DNA from: Leptolyngbyaceae cyanobacterium C42_A2020_001
Lineage (GTDB): Bacteria > Cyanobacteriota > Cyanobacteriia > Leptolyngbyales > Leptolyngbyaceae
Assembly (NCBI GenBank): GCA_015272515.1
Contig: JACYLN010000101.1
Coordinates: 1-64,000 of the forward strand
Length of the DNA stretch: 64,000 bases
Direction: 5' to 3'
The number at the start of each line of letters is the position of its first letter. Positions within the stretch are counted from its first letter, which is position 1. Position numbers and translations under genes: made by a program. Positions 6,795 to 14,900 of the stretch are shown here, one piece after another. The notes below the pieces were generated by a model that was not told the DNA's origin, ran no database searches, and saw only the letters and a list, made by a program, of their open reading frames with translations.

Positions 6795-8633
6795 CTAGTC
6801 ATAGGCTGCCCATCGAGGGTCTGCCTGATACCTTACGATCACAGGCTGTGACAATCGATTGATTTCCACATTGCCTAATTGAATATCTTTGGGCAGATCG
6901 AATAAGTTTTGCATGGTGGGTACATCCAAAAACCGGGTTGCAATCGGTAGTTGCATTTGCTCACGCTGGATTGGCGATCGCACCGCCATGACAAACCCCC
7001 ATAGTCCAAAGCTAGGTACATCTACTACGTAAGGGTAAGTTTTCAGCCCAACTGATTCCACCGTTGCCGCGACACAAGCAAACGCTTTTGGGGCAAAAAA
7101 CGGACTGGATGCTTGCGTTACCAACACACCGTCTGGAGCCAATCTAGACAGCAGCCGTTGATAAAATCCCTGCGCGTAAAGTTTGGCGATCGCATCCCGG
7201 TCTGGATCAGGAAAATCCGCAATGATCACATCAAACAGCTCTTGCAGTGATGGAACTGCTATAAACGCATCGCCCTGAATCACCTCCACTCGTGGATCGG
7301 CATAGGCTGCCGCATTCGTCTGCACTAAAAAAGGATGCTTTCGTGCCAGATTGACGACCGCTTTATCCAGATCAATCAACACCACCCGCTTTACATCCTG
7401 CCATTTCAGTACCTCACGCAAGGCAAGTCCGTCTCCAGCACCGAGGATGAGAACCTGGCGAGAGGAGGGAGATGAGGAAGGGGGGGATGATGGGGAAGGA
7501 GGAGATTGAGGATTGGAGACGTTCGTGAGCCTCAGTCGAACGATTGCAGATTGAGGAGTTGGAGAATTTTGTTCTCCCCGTCGGACGTTCGGCGAAGCCT
7601 CAGTCGAGCCGCTGACGCTCTGGGAAACCTGAGTCGAACCGAAGGAAATTTCTCCTCTATCTTCCCTATCTTCTCTATCTCCCTCCCCTCCTGCCTCCTG
7701 CCTCAACGCCTGGTTTGCACTCATTGCCGGATGTACCAGTGCTTCATGGTAGCGATACTCGTCGTAACTGGAGAATTGCAGGTCGCCATCGAGAAACAGG
7801 CGCAGGTCAGATCCTTGACGGGTGAGAACAATGCGTTGATAAGGCGATTGAATCCGGGTGATGACGGGAGCTTTGTAAAGGGTGTTTTCCAGGCGATCGC
7901 CCAGTGGTACAGTAAACGGCACCAAAATCAACAACCCAATGCCCAAAATCAGCCCTATGCGCCCCCATTTGCGAAGCTTGGGAAAGGCGATCGCTAAAGC
8001 GACGACCATGAAAGCCGGGATGGCACCGATCACCATTGCCGCTGGGAACATTCCCAACAATGGCAACAGCACAATGGGCAAGGCGAGTGAGCCAAGCAGT
8101 GCCCCGACGTAATCTAGCGCCAGCACACCAGCGAGGGCATCTTTCAGCCCTTCATCCTGTTCTAGCAGACGAGTTAGGACGGGTAGTTCTAAGCCTGCCA
8201 GCGTTCCCAAAACCAACGTTGCCAGAAACAGGGCAATCCAGAACGGACCATCAATCACGAACAGGGCAAACAACCCCAGGGGAATGAAGGCACTCAGGGG
8301 AGCAATCAGCAATTCAATCCAGATAAAGGTAGTTTGTAACTGCTGTTGCTGGTTTCGATCGCTGCCAGACGTAGCAACAAATCGGCTGAGGTAGGCACCC
8401 AAGCCCATTGCGGCTAAAAATCCGCCCACTGCCACTCCATAAGACAGCGCCTGATTCCCTACTAAGTAACTGGCAAGGGTGCCCAGAAGTAACTCCACTG
8501 CCAGCCCACAACTTGAAGAAGCCGCCGCTGTCAGCAGCAACAAATTCCGCTGTCGCCGACTCAGATGAATGGGCTTGGGCAATTCTTCCGCCGAAAAAAC
8601 CTGATCCATCCTCGACTCCTGCCGCTTCCCCAT
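6795..8633 (-). CDS. Membrane spermidine synthase-like protein with in-frame insertion
   Basis: A 612-aa protein. Residues ~25-235 form about seven membrane helices. Residues ~240 onward are a spermidine synthase-like Rossmann methyltransferase fold: YDEYRYHEALVHPAMS, the nucleotide loop VLILGAGDGLALREVLKW, the acidic VVLIDLDKAVV, VEVIQGDAF and FDVIIADFPDPD, the aminopropyltransferase active-site motif. Relatives of this membrane type are typically about 100 residues shorter. The excess is a low-complexity stretch (~residues 310-391; Arg/Glu/Asp-rich then Pro/Ser-rich) splitting the domain just before the GAGDG loop. Start ATG 8633 lies 3 bp after the stop of the 76-aa gene. With the SpeD-like gene downstream, aminopropyl transfer to an unknown acceptor is likely; the substrate is inferred. 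Confidence 0.85.
   Translation of the reverse strand: MGKRQESRMDQVFSAEELPKPIHLSRRQRNLLLLTAAASSSCGLAVELLLGTLASYLVGNQALSYGVAVGGFLAAMGLGAYLSRFVATSGSDRNQQQQLQTTFIWIELLIAPLSAFIPLGLFALFVIDGPFWIALFLATLVLGTLAGLELPVLTRLLEQDEGLKDALAGVLALDYVGALLGSLALPIVLLPLLGMFPAAMVIGAIPAFMVVALAIAFPKLRKWGRIGLILGIGLLILVPFTVPLGDRLENTLYKAPVITRIQSPYQRIVLTRQGSDLRLFLDGDLQFSSYDEYRYHEALVHPAMSANQALRQEAGGEGDREDREDRGEISFGSTQVSQSVSGSTEASPNVRRGEQNSPTPQSAIVRLRLTNVSNPQSPPSPSSPPSSSPSSRQVLILGAGDGLALREVLKWQDVKRVVLIDLDKAVVNLARKHPFLVQTNAAAYADPRVEVIQGDAFIAVPSLQELFDVIIADFPDPDRDAIAKLYAQGFYQRLLSRLAPDGVLVTQASSPFFAPKAFACVAATVESVGLKTYPYVVDVPSFGLWGFVMAVRSPIQREQMQLPIATRFLDVPTMQNLFDLPKDIQLGNVEINRLSQPVIVRYQADPRWAAYD
7459..7705. repeat. Composite repeat inserted in frame in the spermidine synthase-like gene
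   Basis: About 245 bp with three parts read on the plus strand: a purine-rich tract (7461-7515, A/G only over long runs), a centre with related short units, and a pyrimidine-rich tract (7650-7705). The centre holds GACGTTCG-(few bases)-GCCTCAGTCGA-x-C at 7518-7541 and again at 7584-7610, with a third partial copy at about 7628-7640. The flanks are roughly complementary, so a long imperfect hairpin is possible. Read on the minus strand it has no stop and adds ~80 residues to the enzyme. Confidence 0.7.
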
Positions 8634-8636
8634 TAC

Positions 8637-8867
8637 TTACTTGCCCGCTCCAGGACCACCACCCCGGAAACTGCCATAGGAGCTACGCAAAGGCGAGGAA
8701 ACCCAGACCCCACTGCGATAAGTGCCGGAGGATTGGGTATCGTAGCGGGGCCAATAGTTGTCTTGGTTCTCTTGGCGCAGAACCAGGGCAGCTTGTTGGG
8801 TGAAGCCAGCCGTGAGGGTGATGGCTGCGATCGCGATCGCAGCCGCTGCAAAAAGTTTACTGAGCAT
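8637..8867 (-). CDS. Small secreted Gly-rich protein
   Basis: A 76-aa protein with a clear N-terminal export signal (MLSKLFAAAAIAIAAITLTA, then GFTQQA). The short mature part is rich in Tyr, Ser, Arg, Trp and Gly and ends SSYGSFRGGGPGAGK. I do not recognise a named family. Its start lies inside the end of the upstream 332-aa gene (11-bp overlap) and its stop is 3 bp before the spermidine synthase-like gene, so all are probably translated together. In comparable DUF350-containing loci of other bacteria a small exported protein with a Gly/Ser-rich tail is often present. By analogy this one may be the target of the modification enzymes, which is inference. Confidence 0.72.
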   Translation of the reverse strand: MLSKLFAAAAIAIAAITLTAGFTQQAALVLRQENQDNYWPRYDTQSSGTYRSGVWVSSPLRSSYGSFRGGGPGAGK

Positions 8868-9855
8868 CAGAAGATTTCAACGTAACGACTTTAACGGGAA
8901 ATAGGGTGCGAGCATTTTCGCGCACAATAATGCGAGTACGGTCTACCGACGCATCCGGCGTGACCTCTGCATGAAAGCCATAGGAACCGCGTGGTTCTAA
9001 AACAAAGAATGTTGTCAAAGCGCTACTGCCAGAGGTGACTTTGCCGTCACTCTTAGAACGTTTGACATTAACCAGATGAGTTTGTGAGTAGAGCTGCTCT
9101 CCATTGGCATCGTTCACTGTCAGGCGAATGTGTAGGCTGGATGGCGAATACTCATCTGACTGAACCTTCACCACGACTCTAATCAGCCGATCTTTGTTGC
9201 CACAAATTGCTCGTGCCACTACATCGCTATCAGGATTGGACTTATTAATTACAACCTTGCCAGTGGAGGAAACCGTAAACAGCGCCAACACTGAAAGCAA
9301 TAAAGTACCGAACAACCCAGTCCACAGGTAGCGATCGTCTACGACCCCATTCTTGACGATTACTTGAAACGAGACAGGTTTATCAATTTCCTTGCCAGCC
9401 GTATCAGAGTATTCCAAAACATCGATCGCGATGATGACGGGTTCTGATTGATTGGCACGAACATCCAATCCACCCATCAAATCATTTTCTGCCCAAGTGC
9501 CTGATTCCCCCTCTTCTACCCAAGTGCCCGACTCTGCCCAAGCTTGCTTAATACCGCTTGCTAATACCTTGCCCTGCTGGTCTTTGACTTGAATTTCGTA
9601 AGTCACCCATTGGTTATAAGAAATTGATGCATTGACATCAATTCGTAAAGCTCCAATCGGTTCTTTCTTAAGCTGAATAGGTTTAAGTTCAGCGGCGGTG
9701 TCAGGATTTACCAGCAAGTTGGTGGAAACCATCGTCCGCTCCCACAGGGCACCAAAGATAAGCGCAAACACCATTCCGCCCGTAAGTAGCCAGGGAATGT
9801 AGGGAAATAAGTCGATATAGCGCCCCGTTGTTTGAGGTTGAGGTTGGGCGTACAT
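8857..9855 (-). CDS. Two-helix membrane protein of unknown function
   Basis: A 332-aa protein I cannot assign to a named family. It has a cytoplasmic N-terminus, a membrane helix at ~22-40 (IPWLLTGGMVFALIFGALW) and a ~140-residue beta-rich domain (SYNQWVTYEIQVKDQQGKVL). A second helix follows at ~180-198 (WTGLFGTLLLSVLALFTV), then another beta-rich domain (LRIRVVVKVQSDE-like region ... HIRLTVNDANGEQLYSQTH). The two soluble parts look like Ig-like/jelly-roll modules outside the cytoplasm or facing different sides. A short duplication (ESGTWVEEGE / ESGTWAENDL) sits in the first. It is the first gene of the operon and is divergent from DUF350 over a ~93-bp gap that must hold both promoters. Confidence 0.7.
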   Translation of the reverse strand: MYAQPQPQTTGRYIDLFPYIPWLLTGGMVFALIFGALWERTMVSTNLLVNPDTAAELKPIQLKKEPIGALRIDVNASISYNQWVTYEIQVKDQQGKVLASGIKQAWAESGTWVEEGESGTWAENDLMGGLDVRANQSEPVIIAIDVLEYSDTAGKEIDKPVSFQVIVKNGVVDDRYLWTGLFGTLLLSVLALFTVSSTGKVVINKSNPDSDVVARAICGNKDRLIRVVVKVQSDEYSPSSLHIRLTVNDANGEQLYSQTHLVNVKRSKSDGKVTSGSSALTTFFVLEPRGSYGFHAEVTPDASVDRTRIIVRENARTLFPVKVVTLKSSDAQ

Positions 9856-9948
9856 GGGGAGAAGTTAGCTATCAGAGTTTAGAGTTGGGAGAAGCATCCA
9901 GTGCCATAATAGTCACTCAGCAAGAGACTGACATGGGGGAATATCGTG

Positions 9949-10158
9949 ATGCCTTTTTTGCAAAAACTTGCTGAGACAACGGCATGGTCAGTGGTAGGAG
10001 TCGTGTTGCTGTTTGGTAGCCTGTGGCTGTTTGACAAGCTTGACCCGATCGATTTTCGACAGGAAATTCGAGATGGCAATATTGCGGCTGGCATCATCGT
10101 GGGAGCTGTTGTTGTGGCGATCGCTGCGATCGTTGTGGCAATTTTGCTCACGCCTTAA
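9949..10158 (+). CDS. DUF350 small membrane protein
   Basis: A 69-aa membrane protein (ATG 9949, preceded by GGGG at about 9934-9937; a GTG codon one position upstream is also possible). Two hydrophobic segments flank the charged stretch LDPIDFRQEIRDGNIAAGII, the typical DUF350 arrangement: D-P-x-D-x-R-x-E-I, then G-N-x-A-A-x-I. Full DUF350 proteins often have two such units; this is a single-unit version. DUF350 proteins occur with DUF4178, AdoMet decarboxylase-like and spermidine synthase-like genes, and all of these are transcribed away from this gene across a short shared promoter region. Function unknown; an integral membrane component of the system is likely. Confidence 0.8.
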   Translation: MPFLQKLAETTAWSVVGVVLLFGSLWLFDKLDPIDFRQEIRDGNIAAGIIVGAVVVAIAAIVVAILLTP

Positions 10159-10251
10159 CAATTCAATAAAAAAATCAGGAACAGAGATACCCAGTAACTA
10201 CCACTGATTTATCATCCCTTACTGATTTGTTTATGCAAATTCTTATAGAAA

Positions 10252-10310
10252 ACCGTCCAAGCGATCGCTAGCCTTGAAGTTCAAACACTAGCTCTAAATA
10301 CTTGGACGGT
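10252..10310. other. Nested inverted-repeat element between DUF350 and lrtA
   Basis: A 10-bp perfect outer stem (ACCGTCCAAG 10252-10261 with CTTGGACGGT 10301-10310) encloses GCTAG (10267-10271)/CTAGC (10288-10292). Between those lies the palindrome TTGAA-g-TTCAA. It lies between two convergent genes and may end transcription from either side or be a small structured RNA. No T-run follows it on the plus strand. Confidence 0.55.
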
Positions 10311-10374
10311 CTAGAGGTGACAGGATTCTCCCGTCATCGATCAAGAGCGGGCTTAAACAAACCCTTCAAGGGCA

Positions 10375-11025
10375 TCAATGAATAGAACTCACATCCGCAC
10401 TGGCAATATTGGGAGCGTGAGCCGATTTGCCGTTTTTCTCTGTGTGGTGTCCATTACTGCGGCGGGGTTGAATTACGCCATAACCACCATGATTGCGCTC
10501 ATACACCACATTGATTTCACCTGTTTCAACGTTGCGGAACACATAAAAATCGTGATCAACCAGATCCAAATGCTCAAGTGCTTCCTGCACACTCATGGGC
10601 GGCATGGCAAAGTACTTGGTACGGACCACTTGAGCCGGAAGTTCGGGTGTGCGGTTGGTGGGCAGTTCTGCCACAACGGGCTGATCGCTAAGTGCTTCTG
10701 CCGTTTTCATCGAAGGTTGGTGTTTGTCGTAGCGTTTTTCCTTATATTTGCGTAACTGTCGAGAAATTTTGTCGGCAACCATATCAATGCTGGCGTATAG
10801 GTTCTCGCTACCTTCTTCTGCCCGGACAACTGCACCGTTGACATAAATTGTAACTTCAGCAACTTGTTTGGAATTAATTCGGGGATTACGCGCTACCGAC
10901 AGATGGACATCCACTTCCGTAATCATTGTTTGAAAATGGGAAACCGCTTTCTCAATTTTTTGGTTGACATATTCACGAATGGAGTCGGTGATTTCAATGT
11001 TTTTGCCCTGAATTACGAGCTTCAT
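10375..11025 (-). CDS. lrtA: Long-form ribosome hibernation factor LrtA/HPF
   Basis: A 216-aa long-form hibernation promoting factor, called LrtA (light-repressed) in cyanobacteria. Residues 1-100 are the S30AE/YfiA domain ([52 protein letters not shown]). A linker leads to the C-terminal dimerisation domain ([48 protein letters not shown]). It binds the 30S subunit and promotes inactive 100S dimers in the dark or under starvation. A GGAGG-type site (ggaggaagctcc, minus strand) precedes the ATG. The 284 bp between this start and lipB is A/T-rich and long enough for the extended 5' leader reported for lrtA in other cyanobacteria. Confidence 0.94.
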   Translation of the reverse strand: MKLVIQGKNIEITDSIREYVNQKIEKAVSHFQTMITEVDVHLSVARNPRINSKQVAEVTIYVNGAVVRAEEGSENLYASIDMVADKISRQLRKYKEKRYDKHQPSMKTAEALSDQPVVAELPTNRTPELPAQVVRTKYFAMPPMSVQEALEHLDLVDHDFYVFRNVETGEINVVYERNHGGYGVIQPRRSNGHHTEKNGKSAHAPNIASADVSSIH

Positions 11026-11309
11026 GGAGCTTCCTCCCCTAGAAACTGGGTATTTAACTTTTCCCTAGCTGGGTCTTAACTTCACCGTAGCACTTTGTAT
11101 CTCGGTGAACAGTCCGCTTCAAAATGTTTTGCATCCTTTGATAATTCTTGATTTGAACCTTGCTAAATTGATGCACAATTCCGCCGAATCCCTCTTGATT
11201 CGGGGTTGATTTTAGACGATCCTGAAAAGTTGGGGATCAATAAACCTTTTATCTATCTTTTATCCAGGCTTGAGCGAGTTATTTATCTGTAAAAAAAATT
11301 GAGTTTGAA

Positions 11310-11990
11310 TTGGTTAATTCCCGTTTTTGTGAGCTTTATACGCCAGGAATACTGCCTTACCGAGCTGCCTGGGAGTGGCAGCGATCGCTCACGTTTGAGC
11401 GCAGGGCTGACCCATCTCTTAACGATGTTTTAATCTTATTGGAGCATCCCCCGGTTTATACGTTAGGGCAAGGATCAGATTCACAATTTCTGAAATTCGA
11501 CCCCAATCAATCTCCTCATGACGTGGTTTGGATTGAGCGGGGCGGCGAGGTGACTTATCACTGTCCGGGGCAACTGGTGGGTTACCCTATCTTAAATTTG
11601 ACTTACTATCAAAAAGATCTCCACTGGTATTTACGTCAGCTTGAAGAGGTGCTGATTCGGGTATTAGCGCACTACGATTTAGCTGGAGAGCGAATTCCAG
11701 GTTTGACGGGCGTTTGGATTGAAGGGTGCAAGGTGGCAGCGATCGGTATTAAAGTCAGCCGATGGATTACGATGCATGGGTTTGCACTTAATGTGTGTCC
11801 AGATTTAAGCGGGTTTCAGCGGATCGTTCCCTGCGGAATTGCAGATAAGCCTGTGGGTAGCTTGGAGCAGTGGATTCCTGGTATTCAATTACTAGAGGTG
11901 CAAAAGCAGGTTGCGATCGCTTTTGCTGCCGTTTTTCAGGTTCACCTGATAACCTGCGAATTTCCAGCCTCAGGGTTAACCCTGCATTGA
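11310..11990 (+). CDS. lipB: Octanoyltransferase LipB
   Basis: A 226-aa octanoyl-ACP:protein octanoyltransferase, first step of lipoic acid synthesis, which loads GcvH and the E2 subunits of 2-oxoacid dehydrogenases. Signatures: [15 protein letters not shown], the [19 protein letters not shown] block, the catalytic Lys in [19 protein letters not shown] and the catalytic Cys in [15 protein letters not shown]. The length is normal. The reading starts at TTG 11310 ([13 protein letters not shown]); the family usually starts within a few residues of this and no ATG is available upstream. Divergent from lrtA. Confidence 0.93.
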   Translation: MVNSRFCELYTPGILPYRAAWEWQRSLTFERRADPSLNDVLILLEHPPVYTLGQGSDSQFLKFDPNQSPHDVVWIERGGEVTYHCPGQLVGYPILNLTYYQKDLHWYLRQLEEVLIRVLAHYDLAGERIPGLTGVWIEGCKVAAIGIKVSRWITMHGFALNVCPDLSGFQRIVPCGIADKPVGSLEQWIPGIQLLEVQKQVAIAFAAVFQVHLITCEFPASGLTLH

Positions 11991-12070
11991 CTTATCCCTC
12001 AGCGCAATTCCCGCCCTCAATTCTGCTGCAACAAATACTTGTCAAACCTCACTTGCAGGGAACTCAGTAG

Positions 12071-12532
12071 TTAAGCCAGCGATCGCAGACTTTCAATCAC
12101 CTGTTGCAGGTAAGCATTGATTGATCTTGCACATTCCGGCGGTAGATGTTTTTGAATGATGATTTGCAAAGTACTATAGGCGCGTGCCGATTGGGCTTCT
12201 TTTTTCACCGCCCGCACCATATTCTGCATCCAGAGCACAAAATTACGGAAATCATCTGGATCATCCATCAAAAAGGCGCGGGCACTTAACCGCAACACAT
12301 CGCCCATATCTCGCCGACACAAATCCCCGTGTTGTTGTACGGTTGCCTGATCGGTTTGGGCAAGTTGCTGCAACGCCATTGCGACCAACTGGTCTGCATA
12401 CTTCTCAATCAATAAATAGGTGTTGATTCGATTGGAATAGGTTTGAGCATAGCTCTCCAACGGCATTAACTCGTCATTGGTTAAATACCGCCCTTCAGCG
12501 CTTTGAACATCCTGCGTGAGAGTTCTACTCAT
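12071..12532 (-). CDS. Phycobilisome-like (phycobiliprotein-fold) protein
   Basis: A 153-aa protein with the all-helical phycobiliprotein pattern. It opens MSRTLTQDVQSAEGRYLTND, then ELMPLESYAQTYSNRI. The diagnostic stretch DLCRRDMGDVLRLSARAFL has Cys72-x-Arg74-Asp75 in the register of Cys84-Arg86-Asp87, the bilin-binding site of allophycocyanin and phycocyanin subunits. Most other positions diverge from the rod and core subunits. It may be a bilin-carrying regulator, lyase-like or degradation-related protein (compare NblB-type and orphan allophycocyanin-like proteins). No other phycobilisome gene is nearby. A weakly conserved relative in which the Cys no longer binds pigment is possible. Confidence 0.62.
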   Translation of the reverse strand: MSRTLTQDVQSAEGRYLTNDELMPLESYAQTYSNRINTYLLIEKYADQLVAMALQQLAQTDQATVQQHGDLCRRDMGDVLRLSARAFLMDDPDDFRNFVLWMQNMVRAVKKEAQSARAYSTLQIIIQKHLPPECARSINAYLQQVIESLRSLA

Positions 12533-12848
12533 AGGTTCCTGCTAAGTGACGAAAGAAATGTAGCTTTGGTCAGAACGTTTAGGACACGTTGAATTCCGGC
12601 AAATCTGATTCTGGGTTAGGCGTTCTGGCTTGCCGTCGCTACGTTTCCTACGGCTACGGCCATAACACATGTATTAAGTATTCCCTTCAAGTAGGAAACT
12701 TAAACAGCATTCCGATTGGATGGTGCAGGGGCGCGCTCGTCTGTATCTTACGCTTCCTCACTAGGAATTTGCATCTATAACAATTAAGCGTCGCTCACCC
12801 CGCGCATAGTTTCCTTACAGGCGTGGGTATTCTAGCTATTTGAGAGAT
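12533..12848. other. Intergenic region, divergent promoters
   Basis: This 316-bp gap separates the divergent phycobilisome-like gene and amidohydrolase gene. It contains the imperfect palindromic stretch gccgtcgctacg...cgtagccgtaggc around 12632-12662, typical of small dispersed cyanobacterial repeats. I see no coding sequence with a credible start. Confidence 0.4.
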
Positions 12849-12860
12849 AGGAGGTTCCCT

Positions 12861-14384
12861 GTGGCGATTTTGATTAAAGACGGATACGTGTTCACGGGTA
12901 ATGTTGAGCAGCCGTGGTTGCCCCGCGCCAGCATTTTGATCAAAGACGATCGCATTGCAGCGATCGCACCCGACCTGGCAGACCTTCCTGAAGCGAATGC
13001 TTCCCATGTGGAGGTGATTGATGCCAGTCGCAGCTTGGTTTTGCCGGGATTTGTGAATGCTCACATGCATTCTAACGAGAGCTTTGAGCAAGGGGCGTAT
13101 GACAATTTACCGCTGGAACTGTGGCTATTGCACAAGTATCCGCCCTTTATCACGCCACCTTTAACTAAAAACGATCAGTATTTGCGAACGATGCTGTGTG
13201 CTATTCGCTCGATTAAGTCGGGCGTGACCAGCATTCAAGATGATGTGATCAACTACGGTAGCCTGGATGTGATTGCGGGAGCTTGCGCCGCCTACCGAGA
13301 TGCGGGCTTGCGTGCCTGGGTTACAACGGACATGGGCGATCGCCAATTTTTAGAGCCATTACCCTGGCTGGCTGAACTGATGCCAACCGATCTGCAACAG
13401 GAACTGGCAGCGATTCCCAATCCTCATTGGCAAGACCAGATTGCTTTATTTGAGCAGGCGTATTCCGATTGGCATGGCGTGGATGATTTGATCCGAATTA
13501 TTTTGGCTCCGGTTGGTCCGCAGTGGTGTTCGACTGAGTTGTTGCAAGCTGTGACTGAACTATCCCAGGCGAAAAATGTGCCCGTCCATATGCATTGCCT
13601 GGAGACAAAAACTCAGGCTGTGACGGCGCAGTGGCTCTACGGCAAACCTGCGATCGAATATTTGAACGACATTGGTTTCCTGTCATCCAGGGTGACGCTG
13701 AATCATGCGATATGGCTCAGCGATCGCGAAATTGAACTGTTGGGCGAACACCAGTGTTCCATCACCCACAACCCGCTCAGCAATCTCAAACTGGGTAGCG
13801 GCATTTGTCAGGTTCGCAAATTATTGAACGCTGGCGTAAACGTAGCCCTGGGAACTGACGGCGTTTGCACGTCCGATACCGCTGACATTTTCACCGCTCT
13901 CAGTTCTGCTTCCCTGTTGCACCGAATTGGCACCTTTAATTACGACGAATGGATCACCGCAGAAGAAGCCTACGACATGGCAACGGCGGCTGGTGCCCGG
14001 TCTGGCTTGATGCAGTCTGAGGTAGGCAGTTTGGCAGTCGGTAAAAAAGCCGATGTGATTCTGGTCGATCGCTACCATTGGGGTTTAATTCCGCTGAACC
14101 AACCGCTGCAACAACTGGCATTTTCCACCACCTCCGATGCGGTGCAAACGTCGATTATCAATGGGCAGATCGTCATGCGCGATCGCGTTCTGACGTTGGT
14201 TGACGAAGCCGCCTTGAACCAGGAAATTTCTGAAGTGGCTGAACACTATCTCAAAGAGTTGTTTCCCAAAATGACGGCGATCGCACAACGCTATGAACCC
14301 TACTTTAAATCCATCTACAAACGAGCAACCGAGTCAGAAACTCCAGCCAAAATCGCCTCTGTGCATTTAGGGGAAAAGGGGTGA
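12861..14384 (+). CDS. Amidohydrolase (TRZ/ATZ/SsnA-like metal-dependent hydrolase)
   Basis: A 507-aa cytosolic amidohydrolase-superfamily enzyme. A perfect AGGAGG (12849-12854) 6 bp before GTG 12861 sets the start (MAILIKDGYVFTGN); the ATG-less extension upstream is not used. Metal ligands and motifs: GFVNAHMHSNESF (~residue 70), VPVHMHCLETKTQ (~238), the Ser/Thr-His pair in CSITHNPLSNLKLGSG, and GTDGVCTSDTADIF (metal-binding Asp). The C-terminus returns to the urease-like beta sandwich (GKKADVILVDRYHW). Relatives are deaminases or chlorohydrolases of the guanine deaminase/SsnA/AtzA type; the substrate cannot be told from sequence. Longer than the ~450-aa norm by a C-terminal helix. Confidence 0.88.
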   Translation: MAILIKDGYVFTGNVEQPWLPRASILIKDDRIAAIAPDLADLPEANASHVEVIDASRSLVLPGFVNAHMHSNESFEQGAYDNLPLELWLLHKYPPFITPPLTKNDQYLRTMLCAIRSIKSGVTSIQDDVINYGSLDVIAGACAAYRDAGLRAWVTTDMGDRQFLEPLPWLAELMPTDLQQELAAIPNPHWQDQIALFEQAYSDWHGVDDLIRIILAPVGPQWCSTELLQAVTELSQAKNVPVHMHCLETKTQAVTAQWLYGKPAIEYLNDIGFLSSRVTLNHAIWLSDREIELLGEHQCSITHNPLSNLKLGSGICQVRKLLNAGVNVALGTDGVCTSDTADIFTALSSASLLHRIGTFNYDEWITAEEAYDMATAAGARSGLMQSEVGSLAVGKKADVILVDRYHWGLIPLNQPLQQLAFSTTSDAVQTSIINGQIVMRDRVLTLVDEAALNQEISEVAEHYLKELFPKMTAIAQRYEPYFKSIYKRATESETPAKIASVHLGEKG

Positions 14385-14456
14385 GGGAAGGCATAGGGTG
14401 AGAGTGGGTGAGTACCCAGCTACTCCACCTATCCATCTCTATGCCTCCACCCTTTG
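14376..14456. terminator. Nested hairpin between convergent genes
   Basis: AGGCATAG (14389-14396) pairs with CTATGCCT (14439-14446). The flanks (AAAGGG...GTG with CAC-CCTTT) extend the stem and GTGG...CCAC plus GGGT-gagt-ACCC pair inside. It overlaps both stop codons and probably ends transcription from both sides. The purine/pyrimidine skew resembles the composite repeats inside radA and the spermidine synthase-like gene. Confidence 0.5.
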
Positions 14457-14804
14457 ATTTAACTCAATCACGTTGCCATCGGGATCTTGGGTAAACAGGG
14501 CAGCACGACCGGAAGCACTGGCTTGAATGGGGCAATTGTGTGCCAGTAAGTGGGATTTTGTCGCATCCAGGTCAGCGACTGCAAAGGCGATGTGGCGATT
14601 GCGTCCCCATTGGGCGGGATCGTGGAGGGCTGGCACTTCACCCACCATCAAATGAATCTGGTAGCCGTCTACTTCGTACCAGGCTCCGGGAAATTTGAGG
14701 ACGCGATCGACTTTTGGTAAGCCTAAAACGGTGCCATAGAAGTGCTCGGCTTGAGTCAAATCGGAGACTAGGATGGCGGTATGCAGGCAACGGGTGATGT
14801 GCAT
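14439..14804 (-). CDS. VOC (glyoxalase/bleomycin-resistance) family protein
   Basis: A 121-aa single-domain VOC protein: HTAILVSDLTQAEHFYGTVL at the start, HLMVG in the middle, HIAFAVADLDATKSHL opening the second beta-alpha-beta unit, and FTQDPDGNVIELNQ at the end. His8, His52, His71 and Glu116 occupy the usual metal-ligand positions of this fold. Members act as dioxygenases, lyases or drug-binding proteins; the reaction is not predictable. Convergent with the amidohydrolase gene. Confidence 0.85.
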   Translation of the reverse strand: MHITRCLHTAILVSDLTQAEHFYGTVLGLPKVDRVLKFPGAWYEVDGYQIHLMVGEVPALHDPAQWGRNRHIAFAVADLDATKSHLLAHNCPIQASASGRAALFTQDPDGNVIELNQRVEA

Positions 14805-14900
14805 GGAAGGGGGGATGGGGGATAGGAAGGAATCGTAGGGGCAATGCCTTGTGCTTACCCAGTCAAAAAAGGAATAGGTGAACCGGGTGAGAGTGTATGT

